Shown piece by piece: positions 26,075 to 33,901 of a stretch of 64,000 nt of DNA. The stretch spans positions 1 to 64,000 of the forward strand of contig NZ_MUZA01000015.1 in the NCBI RefSeq assembly GCF_021442385.1. Direction: 5' to 3'. The DNA is from Micromonospora sp. MH99. GTDB taxonomy: Bacteria; Actinomycetota; Actinomycetes; Mycobacteriales; Micromonosporaceae. Each line of letters opens with the position of its first letter. The first letter of the stretch is position 1. The notes beneath the pieces are model-generated. The model saw only the letters and a program-made list of their open reading frames with translations, was not told the DNA's origin and did not search any database. The position numbers and the translations under genes were made by a program.

Positions 26075-26602
26075 GTGTCGTACTTCGCTGCGGCCGTGGT
26101 GCGTGACGACAGTGGCTGGACCGCCGCCGAGGTCAGCCTGCGGGGCGCCACCGACATCGATGAGGTCGCCGACCGGCTGCGCGACGTCGACCAGGAAGCC
26201 GACGTGTCGCTGCTGTTCGTCGAGGCCGACGACGCGTACCTGGTGATCCTGCGTCTCGACGAGGGCGAGGATCTGCGGGTGTTCGGCTCGGACTCGGCGT
26301 TCGCCGAGGAGTCCCGGCTCGGCCAGCTGCTGGTCGGTGACCTGAAGACGTCCGTGACCGGGCTCGACGGCGACGACGAGCCCCGCCCGGCCGCCGGCGG
26401 CGACGACGAGAGCGAGCAGCCCGCCGTCGATCCGGAGGCCGATCCGGTGGGCGACGCCGACCTGCTGGCCAACCTGGGCATCTCCGCGCAGAAGCTGCTG
26501 ACGCTCTGCGCCACCGAGGGGATGCTGCCGGCGGACGTCACCGCCGAGATCTGCGAGGTGCTCGGCTGCGCCGACGAGGTCGAGGAGCTGCGTGAGGTCT
26601 GA
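26075..26602 (+). CDS. tRNA adenosine deaminase-associated protein
   Basis: A 175-aa acidic protein starting at GTG 26075 behind GGGGGA. It matches the actinobacterial family found directly upstream of tadA (TIGR03941): SYFAAAVVRDDSGWTAAEV at the start, a central VADRLRDVDQEADVSLLFVE segment, an acidic linker, and a C-terminal helix bundle ending CADEVEELREV. Its biochemical role is unproven; the strict gene pairing suggests it assists the deaminase. The last 11 nt overlap the tadA start. Confidence 0.88.
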   Translation: MSYFAAAVVRDDSGWTAAEVSLRGATDIDEVADRLRDVDQEADVSLLFVEADDAYLVILRLDEGEDLRVFGSDSAFAEESRLGQLLVGDLKTSVTGLDGDDEPRPAAGGDDESEQPAVDPEADPVGDADLLANLGISAQKLLTLCATEGMLPADVTAEICEVLGCADEVEELREV

Positions 26603-27248
26603 CCCCGCCGGGTCGGCAGCACACGGTGGGAACGTCCCCGCGGGCGGCGCGGAGCCGGCCGACGCCACCGATCCGCTGTTGGAGACGATGCGCCCGGGCC
26701 AGCCGACGCCCGGCGCGGTGGGTCGGGCCGGTCCGGGCGCGCACGAGGAGCTGGCCGACCCGGGTGACCTCGGGCGGCGGCAGCGGCACGAGCTGTGGAT
26801 GCGCCGGGCCCTGGAGGTCGCCGTCACCGGCCCGACGGCCGGCGACGACGCGGGCCCGGCCGACGTGGACGACGTGCCGGTGGGCGCGGTGCTCTACGGC
26901 CCGGACGGCACCGAGCTGGCCATCGGGCGCAACGAGCGGGAGTTGACCGGCGACCCCACCGCCCACGCCGAGGTGCTTGCCCTGCGCCGTGCGGCCGAGC
27001 GCACCGGCCGGTGGCGACTGGACGGCTGCACCCTGGTGGTCACCCTGGAGCCGTGCACCATGTGCGCGGGCGCGCTGGTGCTGGCCCGGATCTCCACAGT
27101 CGTCTTCGGCGCCTGGGAGCCCAAGACCGGTGCCGCCGGCTCCCTCTGGGACGTCCTGCGCGACCGCCGGCTCAACCACCGCCCCGAGGTCTACGGCGGC
27201 GTGTTGGAGACCGAGACCGCAGCCGTCCTGCGCGCCTTCTTCCGCTGA
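26592..27248 (+). CDS. tadA: tRNA-specific adenosine deaminase
   Basis: TadA converts adenosine 34 to inosine in tRNA-Arg(ACG). The zinc site is visible as HAEVLALR (catalytic glutamate) and PCTMCAGALVLA. The deaminase domain begins near residue 66. The annotated GTG at 26592 gives a 218-aa protein with an unusual low-complexity leader of about 65 residues; an internal ATG at 26802 (MRRALEVAVTG) would give the standard 149-aa enzyme. Between the strands a linker (TAGDDAGPADVDD) is inserted. The gene overlaps its associated partner by 11 nt, so they are co-translated. Confidence 0.9.
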   Translation: MRSDPAGSAAHGGNVPAGGAEPADATDPLLETMRPGQPTPGAVGRAGPGAHEELADPGDLGRRQRHELWMRRALEVAVTGPTAGDDAGPADVDDVPVGAVLYGPDGTELAIGRNERELTGDPTAHAEVLALRRAAERTGRWRLDGCTLVVTLEPCTMCAGALVLARISTVVFGAWEPKTGAAGSLWDVLRDRRLNHRPEVYGGVLETETAAVLRAFFR

Positions 27249-27404
27249 ACGCGCCCTCTTCCGCCCAGGCCGCCCGACGTGACCGGCGCGCGCCGCCTGC
27301 TCGCGGCTCCACCGCTGGCTCGGCTCGGCTCGGTTCGTCGCAGCGCGGCGTGGCGCGTCGCAGCGCTGCGCTGCGTGGCGCGTCGCGTCGGCAGGGGCCG
27401 TGCG

Positions 27405-27462
27405 CCAACGAGCGTGATGACTCTGCGGCATCAATATGCCTGTGAGTCATCACGCTCATTGG
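27405..27462. repeat. long intergenic palindrome A
   Basis: Arms of 19 bp (27405-27423 with 27444-27462, containing GAGCGTGATGACTC) match with one G-T exception. The spacer holds a second nested hairpin, GGCAT-CAAT-ATGCC (27427-27440). It lies between convergent tadA and deoD. It is A/T-richer than its surroundings and has no U tract, so it is more than a simple terminator. Just upstream, GCGTGGCGCGTCGC occurs twice (27344-27390) in low-complexity sequence. Confidence 0.85.
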
Positions 27463-27482
27463 CGGCGCTGCGGCCCTGAGGG

Positions 27483-28190
27483 TCAGGCGATGATCGTGTC
27501 GAGCGCGATCTCGACCATCTGGCTGAACGTCTGCTCGCGCTCCTCCGAGGTGGTCTTCTCGCCGGTCTTGATGTGGTCGCTGACGGTCAGCACGGTCAGC
27601 GCGCGGGCCTTGAAGCGGGCGGCGATCGTGTAGAGCGCCGCCGACTCCATCTCCACCGCCAGCACGCCGTAGTCGGCGAGCGTGTCGTAGAGGTCCGGCC
27701 GGTCGGTGTAGAAGGCGTCCGCCGCCAGGATCGGGCCGACGTGCATGCTGATGCCGCGCCGCTCGGCCACCTCGACCGAGGTACGCAGCAGACCGAAGTC
27801 GGCCACCGGGGCGTAGTCGATCAGCCCGTCGAAGCGCATCCGGTTCATGTTCGAGTCGGTGGACGACCCGATCGCCGCGACCACGTCGCGCAGTTGCAGG
27901 TCGGTGCTGAGGGCACCGCAGGAACCGCCGCGGATCAGCGTCTTCACGCCGTACTCGTTGATCAGTTCGTGGGCGTAGATGGAGGCCGACGGCATGCCCA
28001 TGCCGGAGCCCTGGACCGAGACCTCGACGCCGTTCCAGCGGCCGGTGAAGCCCAGCATGCCCCGAACCGTCGAGTAGCAGGTCGCGCCCTCGAGGTAGGT
28101 CTCCGCGATCCACTTGGCCCGCAGGGGGTCACCCGGCATCAGGACCCGCTCGGCGATCTCGCCCGGCTTCGCGCCGATGTGCGTACTCAT
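27483..28190 (-). CDS. deoD: purine-nucleoside phosphorylase, DeoD type
   Basis: A 235-aa hexameric-type purine-nucleoside phosphorylase, phosphorolysing (deoxy)inosine, guanosine and adenosine in purine salvage. Family features are [20 protein letters not shown] at the N-terminus (phosphate site with GDP and the following Arg), [25 protein letters not shown], and [18 protein letters not shown] with the ribose-binding MES. The catalytic aspartate lies in [12 protein letters not shown]. Length is normal for DeoD. ATG 28190 is chosen; the upstream frame would run into tRNA-Ser. It stands alone, convergent with tadA. Confidence 0.95.
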   Translation of the reverse strand: MSTHIGAKPGEIAERVLMPGDPLRAKWIAETYLEGATCYSTVRGMLGFTGRWNGVEVSVQGSGMGMPSASIYAHELINEYGVKTLIRGGSCGALSTDLQLRDVVAAIGSSTDSNMNRMRFDGLIDYAPVADFGLLRTSVEVAERRGISMHVGPILAADAFYTDRPDLYDTLADYGVLAVEMESAALYTIAARFKARALTVLTVSDHIKTGEKTTSEEREQTFSQMVEIALDTIIA

Positions 28191-28265
28191 GGCAAAGATC
28201 CTGCCAGGCCGGCCCGGGCGATACCGGTTCGGCGTCCGAACCGGCGGTCCTGTACCCTCGTCGGC

Positions 28266-28352
28266 GGTGGCGTGTCCGAGCGGCCTAAGGAGCACGCCTC
28301 GAAAGCGTGTGAGGGTTAACGCCCTCCGAGGGTTCAAATCCCTCCGCCACCG
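28266..28352 (+). tRNA. tRNA-Ser (anticodon CGA)
   Basis: An 87-nt class II tRNA with a 7-bp acceptor stem (GGTGGCG with CGCCACC), discriminator G, anticodon loop CTCGAAA (anticodon CGA, reading TCG), a long variable arm, and T arm GAGGG-TTCAAAT-CCCTC. CCA is not encoded. It lies between the deoD start and a strong terminator. Confidence 0.95.
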
Positions 28353-28364
28353 CTCTGTAGTGCA

Positions 28365-28404
28365 GAAACGCCCGGTCGATCCGCGAGGATCGACCGGGCG
28401 TTTC
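28365..28404. terminator. terminator after tRNA-Ser(CGA)
   Basis: Perfect 18-bp stem (28365-28382 with 28387-28404, arm GAAACGCCCGGTCGATCC), loop GCGA. A closely similar copy lies at 29984-30021. It also serves the convergent SDR gene. Confidence 0.88.
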
Positions 28405-28408
28405 CGCG

Positions 28409-29158
28409 TCAGAGCTGCTGCTCGCCGCCGTCGACGAAGAGCTCGCCGCCGGTCATGAAGCTGCTCTGGTCGGAGGCGAGGAAGAGCGCGGCGTTGGCGA
28501 TCTCGTCCGGGTGGGCCATGCGCTGCATGGGCACGCCCGAGGCGATGGCCTTCAGCAGCCCGGGAGCCTCCGCGGGGCTGGGCGCGAGGCCCGCGAGTCC
28601 CGGTGTTTCGGTCGAGCCGGGCACCAGGGTGTTGACCCGGATCTTCCGGCCGATCAGCTCGGCGGCCCAGGTCCGCCCGAACGAGCGGATGGCCGCCTTG
28701 GACGCGGCGTAGACGCTGAACGCCGGGGTGCCGTTGCTGGCGGCGGTCGAGCCGGTGAGCACGATCGACGCACCCTCGTTGAGCAGGGGCAGGGCCTTCT
28801 GCACGGTGAAGATGGTGCCGTAGATGTTGGTGTCGAAGGTGGTGGCGACGTGCTCGACCGTGATCGAGTCGAGGGAACGGAACTCCCCACCGCCGGCGTT
28901 GGCGAACACCACGTCCAGCCCGGCGCCCCGCTCCTCGATCGCCCGCATGACCCGGTCCAGGTCGTCGAGCTTGCTGACATCGCTGGCGATGCCGGTGACG
29001 TTGGCGCCGATGCTGGCCACGGCCTCGTCCACCGGGCCCTTACGGCGGCCGGTGATGAAGACGTACGCGCCTTCGGCGGCGAAGCGGCGGGCGGTGGCCA
29101 GGCCGATGCCCGTGGTGCCCCCGGTGACGAGGGCGGTCTTGCCGTCGAGCTGTCCCAC
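28409..29158 (-). CDS. SDR family NAD(P)-dependent oxidoreductase
   Basis: A 249-aa classical short-chain dehydrogenase. Cofactor motif TGGTTGIG is at residues 13-20, NAG in VVFANAGGG near residue 87, the catalytic serine in LTGSTAA, and YAASK (about 150-154) with the lysine in place. The chain ends with the usual [16 protein letters not shown]. The substrate is unknown. It is divergent from a TetR regulator with two palindromes between them, so it is the likely target of that regulator. Both genes lie between tRNA-Ser and a degenerate copy of its 3' end. Confidence 0.92.
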   Translation of the reverse strand: MGQLDGKTALVTGGTTGIGLATARRFAAEGAYVFITGRRKGPVDEAVASIGANVTGIASDVSKLDDLDRVMRAIEERGAGLDVVFANAGGGEFRSLDSITVEHVATTFDTNIYGTIFTVQKALPLLNEGASIVLTGSTAASNGTPAFSVYAASKAAIRSFGRTWAAELIGRKIRVNTLVPGSTETPGLAGLAPSPAEAPGLLKAIASGVPMQRMAHPDEIANAALFLASDQSSFMTGGELFVDGGEQQL

Positions 29159-29181
29159 GATTGATCTCCCTCATGAATTGT

Positions 29182-29253
29182 GTACCGAGCGGTACTGATC
29201 CGACCGTAGCAACCGCTGACCCGCGCCGCAAATTTCTGTACCGATCGGTTCAG
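29182..29253. promoter_or_regulatory. two TetR-type operators in the SDR/TetR divergent region
   Basis: Two related palindromes, GTACCGAGCGGTAC (29182-29195, perfect) and GTACCGATCGGTTC (29238-29251, one mismatch, extended to CTG...CAG), lie between the divergent starts. Their common core GTACCG-N2-CGGT is typical of TetR operators and fits joint repression of both genes. Confidence 0.75.
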
Positions 29254-29288
29254 GCGCGGGTAGGATGAGTCGCGGGAGGTGGTGGTTC

Positions 29289-29930
29289 GTGCCACAACGA
29301 GGGCGACCGCGCGGCTTCGACGCCGACGAGGCGCTGGAGCGCGCGCTGGAGGTGTTCTGGCGCCAGGGGTACGAGGGCGCCTCGATGAGCGACCTCACCG
29401 CCGCCATGGGCATCAACAAGCCCAGCCTCTACGCCGCCTTCGGCAGCAAGGAGGAGTTGTTCCGCAAGGCCGTGACCCGCTACGCCGAACAGGACATGGA
29501 GTACGCGCGGCACGCTTTCGCCCAACCCACCGCGTACGAGGTCGTCGCCACTCTGCTGCGCGAGAACGTGCTCGCCGTGACCCGGCCCGACCGGCCGGCC
29601 GGGTGCCTGTCGATCCAGGGCGGCACCGCCTGCTCCAGCGAGAACGCGGCTGTCGCCGGGTTCCTCGCCAGCAGTCGCCTGGCCGGTGAGCTCGCTCTCG
29701 CCGACCGGTTCACCCGCGCCGTCGCCGAGGGCGACCTACCCGCCGACGCCGATCCGGCCGCGCTCGCCCGCTTCGTCATGAGCGTCACCGAGGGGCAGGC
29801 GATTCACGCCGCTGCCGGGGTTGCTCGGGAAGATCTGCGTCAGACGGCCGAGATCGCGCTCGCCGGGTTCGCCGCCGTCTCGGGTGCGCGCCCGCCCGCG
29901 CATGTCGACCCTGGTCAGGGCGTGTCTTAG
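29289..29930 (+). CDS. TetR/AcrR family transcriptional regulator
   Basis: A 213-aa TetR regulator. The DNA-binding domain is GRPRGFDADEALERALEVFW plus ASMSDLTAAMGINKPSLYAA (recognition helix within the first 60 residues). The rest is a helical ligand/dimer domain of the TetR_C_16/YcdC-like type with AGCLSIQGGTACSSE, a segment common in regulators of short-chain dehydrogenases and responders to electrophiles. GTG 29289 has GGGAGG upstream; the frame also opens at 29265. It is divergent from the SDR gene and likely controls it and itself through the two palindromes at 29182-29253. Confidence 0.9.
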   Translation: MPQRGRPRGFDADEALERALEVFWRQGYEGASMSDLTAAMGINKPSLYAAFGSKEELFRKAVTRYAEQDMEYARHAFAQPTAYEVVATLLRENVLAVTRPDRPAGCLSIQGGTACSSENAAVAGFLASSRLAGELALADRFTRAVAEGDLPADADPAALARFVMSVTEGQAIHAAAGVAREDLRQTAEIALAGFAAVSGARPPAHVDPGQGVS

Positions 29931-29944
29931 AAGTCCGGATCACG

Positions 29945-30021
29945 CCGGGATCCGAATCCCACCGCCACCGCTCGTAGAGGCGAGAACGCCCGGCCGATCC
30001 GTGGGGATCGGCCGGGCGTTC
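29945..30021 (+). repeat. degenerate copy of tRNA-Ser 3' end plus terminator
   Basis: 29956-29973 (AATCCCACCGCCACCGCT) matches the T-arm/acceptor end of tRNA-Ser(CGA) at 28337-28354 except at one base. It is followed by GTAG and a 17-bp perfect stem (29984-30000 with 30005-30021) nearly identical to the terminator after the intact tRNA. No 5' part of a tRNA is present. The stem still acts as a plausible terminator for the TetR gene. Confidence 0.8.
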
Positions 30022-30064
30022 CGCTTGGGCCCTCAGCCCAGGTCGGACTGCCGACCCACCGGCG

Positions 30065-31753
30065 TCAGGACTGCGGCAGGATGCCGACGTCCACCGTGGT
30101 CTCGGCGCCGTCCCGCACCTCGACCTGGGCGCTCAGACCGTAGGGGTAGTAGCCGCCGACATAGGTGACGATGTCCGAGTCGGTGGCGTCGTCGCCCGTG
30201 TCGGGCGTGGTGAACCGGGTGGTGCTGCCGTCCGACAGGATGACCTTCACGGCGTACCGCCCCGGCTTCAGGCGTCCGCCCCAGTACGTGCCGGTGACCG
30301 TGTTGGTGTAGATGCCCTGCCAGTCCCACGGCAGCGAGCCCGTCTCCGGTACGACGGTCAGCCCGGTGATCTTGTCGAAGGCCAACGGCTCTCCGGCGTC
30401 ACGCTGGCCGTCACCGTCGACGTCGAGCCAGACGCGGCCGACGACGGCCCCCTCGGCGATGTAGGTGACGGTGTCCGAGGCGCTGTTGTTGTCGGTCGAC
30501 GACTCCTGCGTGCTCGCGGAGGCGGTCACGGAGAAGGTCAGCGGGCCGGGCGGCGTCCCGGGCTGGGCCCGCAGCCGTACCTGCAGACTGAGCAGGTCCG
30601 TGCCGATGTCCCAGTGCGCGCGGGAGCATTCGACGGCACGGTCGCCCGTCCCCTGTACCGCGCAGGTCCAGGCGGGGTTGCCGGCGTCGACGGAGAGGAA
30701 CTCGACGGTCGGCGGGAGGGGGAGTCGGATCACGACGCCTTCGGAAGGGCTGCCGCCCTCGGTGCCGATGGACGTCGACACCTCGAACTCCTGGTTCGCG
30801 CGCAGGTCCTCCGTGGCGACCACGTCGAGGCCGTAGACGTTGAGGTCACCCGGCTGAGGCTGGACGTACGTGAAGGTGACCGTGTCGCTGTTGTTGTCCA
30901 GCGTCCGCTCCGTCGCCATGGTCGACACCGAGCCGGTCACCGTCCGGGTGTCACCCACCGCGCCGGCCGGGAAGTACGGGTAGAAGTTGAAGTACGCGGT
31001 CTGGCCGGGCCGGATTTCCTGGTCGTTCTCGCAGACCCAGGTCGAGGTAGAGAAGTCACACGCCCAGTCCGGGTCGCTCCCGGTCCACGGACCGGCGTAC
31101 GCGCCCGGTGGCATGTGGAACGTGAAGCGGGCGCCGGGGGCGCTGACCGTACCCACGTTCGTCGCCCAGGCGCCCACGGAAGCGCGTCCGCCGTTGCCGC
31201 CCAGTGCGGAGATGTCGGTCTCCCACTTCTGGAAGGAGAAGGCGAGGTCGGGCTTCGCCGCGTACCTGATGGTGGCGGCGCTGCTGTTGTTGGTGGTGGA
31301 CGACTCGCGGCTGCGCGTGGCGGCCGTGGCGGAGACGGTCACCGCCTGACCGTCCGTGCCCGAGGGTACGGTCGCCCAGAGGTCGAACCGGGTGCTGGCG
31401 CGGGCGGCGAGGTCGCCCGACGCGCACCTGGCGGTGGCCGTGTCGCACGTCCAACCGTTGAGCGCGTCGCCCGCGCTCAGGGTGACGCCGGCCGGCATCT
31501 GCAGTTTCACGGTCAGACCGGTGGCCTCGGTGCCCCCCGCGTTCTGGACCGAGACCTGAAGGCGGACGCGTCCACCAGCCGGGGCGACTTCGCCAGGATC
31601 GGCGAGCAGGCCCAGGACGATGTCGGCCGGCCTGGGCGGAGCGGCAGCCGCACCAGCCGGAAGGGCGGTGAGCATCGACGCGACGACAGCGGTGGTGAGG
31701 GCCCCGGTTCGCAGCGTTCGGCGGACCGTGGGATGGAACATGTGGTTGGCCAT
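30065..31753 (-). CDS. secreted DUF11/CARDB-like repeat protein with SdrD-B-type C-terminus
   Basis: A 562-aa exported protein. A signal peptide (TGALTTAVVASMLTALPAGA) ends near residue 38. Three related beta-sandwich domains of about 120 residues follow; each finishes with a signature such as SSTTNNSSAATIRYA, TLDNNSDTVTFTYV and SSTDNNSASDTVTYI, the hallmark of DUF11/CARDB domains. The last 130 residues begin VVGRVWLDVDGDGQRDAGEP, an SdrD_B/dockerin-like calcium loop, and carry further beta repeats. No LPxTG sorting motif is present. An extracellular adhesive or structural role is likely. ATG 31753 has GGAAG upstream. Confidence 0.8.
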   Translation of the reverse strand: MANHMFHPTVRRTLRTGALTTAVVASMLTALPAGAAAAPPRPADIVLGLLADPGEVAPAGGRVRLQVSVQNAGGTEATGLTVKLQMPAGVTLSAGDALNGWTCDTATARCASGDLAARASTRFDLWATVPSGTDGQAVTVSATAATRSRESSTTNNSSAATIRYAAKPDLAFSFQKWETDISALGGNGGRASVGAWATNVGTVSAPGARFTFHMPPGAYAGPWTGSDPDWACDFSTSTWVCENDQEIRPGQTAYFNFYPYFPAGAVGDTRTVTGSVSTMATERTLDNNSDTVTFTYVQPQPGDLNVYGLDVVATEDLRANQEFEVSTSIGTEGGSPSEGVVIRLPLPPTVEFLSVDAGNPAWTCAVQGTGDRAVECSRAHWDIGTDLLSLQVRLRAQPGTPPGPLTFSVTASASTQESSTDNNSASDTVTYIAEGAVVGRVWLDVDGDGQRDAGEPLAFDKITGLTVVPETGSLPWDWQGIYTNTVTGTYWGGRLKPGRYAVKVILSDGSTTRFTTPDTGDDATDSDIVTYVGGYYPYGLSAQVEVRDGAETTVDVGILPQS

Positions 31754-31892
31754 GTCTTCCTTGTCTTGCTCCGGGAACAGGGAAGGACGGGGACGCGTGC
31801 TGGAGACGGTCACCGGGCCGGCGGGGATCTTAAGCCGGCCGATATCTCAGGCGTCCTCGTAGCCGAGAGGGTTACACCCACCTACGACACGT

Positions 31893-32423
31893 TCAGCAGG
31901 GAGCAGCGCCCTCGTCGAAGAGTCGGCGGGCCCAATCGGCGTACCCGGCGATGGTTTTTCGGACCGTGCGCCCGTCGTGCAGGAACAGGTACGCGCGGTC
32001 GCCGCTGCGGGCGAGCAGCCCGTCGAGCCGGTGCGTCCCCTGTGGAGCGGGCAGTCGCGTGACGGACGGGTAGCGGGCCCAGACCTCGTCGACCGGCGAG
32101 CCGGCGGTGATGCCCTCCGGTGTGCGCATCGGGTCACCGACCCAGAGCAGCACCAACCTGTCCTCGATGAAGACCGGGCTGACCGTGTCGTGGCCGGTGA
32201 GCACCGGTCCACAGGCGTCCTGGTCGGTACGCAGGACGCCCCGGCGGGTCAGCTCGGCCTCGGTGTCGCCGAACTCGATGTTGCGCAGGCCGTTCAGGTC
32301 AATGACCTCGACGTTGCCGGCGGGTCGGTTCGGTGGCATCGGGCCGGGCGGTGGCGGGCCGCTGCCCGCGATCGAGGCGGCGGTCAGCAGCATGGCAATA
32401 AACGCGAATTGTCGCAATTTCAT
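31893..32423 (-). CDS. secreted protein of unknown function (176 aa)
   Basis: A 176-aa protein with a short signal peptide (MKLRQFAFIAMLLTAASIAG) and then a proline-rich start to the mature chain. The rest is a compact domain with NGLRNIEFGDTEAELTRRG, a segment resembling proteins that carry the ...GDT-x-xEL- repeat of bacterial secreted lipocalin-like or inhibitor-like families, though I cannot assign one. Two cysteines (DACGP and the C-terminal APC) could pair. It has no operon partner; the neighbours on the same strand are 56 nt upstream and 139 nt downstream. Confidence 0.7.
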   Translation of the reverse strand: MKLRQFAFIAMLLTAASIAGSGPPPPGPMPPNRPAGNVEVIDLNGLRNIEFGDTEAELTRRGVLRTDQDACGPVLTGHDTVSPVFIEDRLVLLWVGDPMRTPEGITAGSPVDEVWARYPSVTRLPAPQGTHRLDGLLARSGDRAYLFLHDGRTVRKTIAGYADWARRLFDEGAAPC

Positions 32424-32479
32424 GGAATCCCCCAGTCCCCAACGGGACGGGGCCGCTCAGGTTGCTGCCCGTCGCCGGA

Positions 32480-33034
32480 TTACTGGTTTTCCCACTGCTC
32501 GACAAGCTCGTCCCAGTAGTCGGCGCTGAGTCGCCGCCGTCCGTGCGCCAGCCAGCCGTCGGTGTTGCGCTCCAGGTGCAACCCCACCTCGGCGAACGGG
32601 TCGATCCACGCTCCCCGCTCGACGCCGAGCTGAACCAACGCCGCGTTGATCGGCCACTCCTCGCGCGGCGCGTCGAGGACGTCGTCGAAGCGCGGCCCCC
32701 AGGACAGCGCGCCGCCCAGCCACACCGCGGCCGACTGGTGACCGATGCCACCGCCGAACTCGGCCTCCACGTACGCCACCGGCCCCGACCGCGACCAGGA
32801 GGCCACCAGGTCGGCAAGCGCTGGCGACAGCACCAGCTCGAACGGGTGCGCGGCGCTGCGGTCGTCGGTCGCGTAATCCGGCAGCGAACCGGTCAGCTCC
32901 ACCACCAACTGCGGCGTGATCGGCAGCAGCGCGAAATCCTGCCGCAGCTCGCCGAGGACCGCGTGATCCAGCTCGACGGTGTGCTCGCGGAGCAGGTCCG
33001 CGTCCGCGACCACCGCGCTGAGCTGGTAACCCAT
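32480..33034 (-). CDS. hypothetical protein (184 aa)
   Basis: A 184-aa soluble protein starting at ATG 33034 with a very good binding site (GGAGGG). No family is recognised. The sequence is rich in W and acidic residues toward the end (REEWPINAALVQLGVERG; LSADYWDELVEQWENQ), suggesting a globular alpha/beta domain like those of actinobacterial SUKH/DUF-type proteins. No signal or membrane segment is seen. Upstream lies the conserved element at 33048-33079 that recurs at 59957. The frame extends upstream to 33334 but that part has no protein-like composition. Confidence 0.7.
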   Translation of the reverse strand: MGYQLSAVVADADLLREHTVELDHAVLGELRQDFALLPITPQLVVELTGSLPDYATDDRSAAHPFELVLSPALADLVASWSRSGPVAYVEAEFGGGIGHQSAAVWLGGALSWGPRFDDVLDAPREEWPINAALVQLGVERGAWIDPFAEVGLHLERNTDGWLAHGRRRLSADYWDELVEQWENQ

Positions 33035-33047
33035 CGAACCCTCCGCC

Positions 33048-33079
33048 GTCCACAGCCTGTGGATAGAACATGTGTACGA
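33048..33079 (-). promoter_or_regulatory. recurrent upstream element, copy 1 (paired DnaA-box-like palindrome)
   Basis: Read on the minus strand, the element is TCGTACACATGTTCTA followed by TCCACAGGCTGTGGA, a perfect 15-bp palindrome (33049-33063). It lies 15 nt before the start of the 184-aa protein. The copy at 59957-59988 differs at a single base in this stretch and has the same orientation relative to its downstream gene. TATCCACAG resembles a DnaA box. Confidence 0.7.
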
Positions 33080-33141
33080 CGGTTCTCCGGGGTGCCGCCG
33101 GTGAGGGGAACGGTACCGGTGTCGCCGGCGATCCGAAGCGG

Positions 33142-33837
33142 TCAGACCCGTCCCGGCGGCACCGCGACGGCCCGCACGGTGTCGGCGAGCAGTTGTGGAT
33201 GGGAGAGCATCGGATGATGGCCGGTGGGTAGCTCGACGGTCCGGGTCGCGCGGGCCGCCTGGAGGCGTTGCAGAGTGGGCGGCGTGGCGCGGTCCTCGGC
33301 GCAGACGACAGCCGTCGACGGCAGGTGACGCCAACCCGCATGCCCGACCACGGCGGTGAGCACTGACGCCTCCTGCCGGGTCAGGCGGGCGACCGCCCCC
33401 TCGACGGCTTGCTCGTCGCAGTCCTGAAGGAACAGTTCGCGCACCAACTCACGCCGTACGCCGAACGTGCCGTTCGGGGAGAAGTCCAGGTAGGGGGCCG
33501 GCTCCGCCGGGCCCAGGTGAGCCAGGGCCTGCCCGACGTCCGGCAGGAACGAGCTGACGTACACCAGATGAGCGACCTCGCCGGCGTCGGCGGCCTCGGT
33601 CGCGACCACCCCGCCGTAGGAATGCCCCACCAGCACCGCCGGGCCGACCTCGCGCAGCACCCGTCGGGTCTCGGCGACGTCCGCCGCGAAGTCGGGCTCG
33701 GCGCCCGCCACCTCGCCACAGCTCGGCAGCCGGACCGCGACGCTGTCCAGGCCGTCGGCGCGCAGCGCGGCGGCGACCCGCCGCCACCACCACTCCCCGT
33801 CGCGGACGCAGGCGCCATGCACGAAGACCACCCTCAT
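33142..33837 (-). CDS. alpha/beta hydrolase
   Basis: A 231-aa alpha/beta hydrolase of the esterase EstC / hydroxynitrile-lyase-like group. Oxyanion motif VFVHGACVRDGEWW at residues 4-17, nucleophile elbow GHSYGG with the catalytic serine near residue 78, and a C-terminal ELPTGHHPMLSHP with the catalytic histidine. The substrate is unknown. It begins with ATG 33837; the preceding 139 nt contain the perfect palindrome B. Same strand as the DUF397 gene upstream, but separated by that palindrome, so probably an independent unit. Confidence 0.88.
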   Translation of the reverse strand: MRVVFVHGACVRDGEWWWRRVAAALRADGLDSVAVRLPSCGEVAGAEPDFAADVAETRRVLREVGPAVLVGHSYGGVVATEAADAGEVAHLVYVSSFLPDVGQALAHLGPAEPAPYLDFSPNGTFGVRRELVRELFLQDCDEQAVEGAVARLTRQEASVLTAVVGHAGWRHLPSTAVVCAEDRATPPTLQRLQAARATRTVELPTGHHPMLSHPQLLADTVRAVAVPPGRV

Positions 33838-33901
33838 TGCCGTCTCCCGTCCGCGAGGCCGCGCTGGGTCGCCCCGCCATCGATGATCCGTTGACACCAG
33901 T

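Noticed and set aside
30614..32062. 482-aa forward frame opposite the secreted repeat protein
   Set aside because: Antisense shadow spanning two real genes and their intergenic gap.
33060..33079. LexA (SOS) box in GTACACATGTTC
   Set aside because: The actinobacterial SOS palindrome needs GAAC...GTTC. Here one arm is GTAC, and the second copy has GTAC...GTGC, so both arms deviate.
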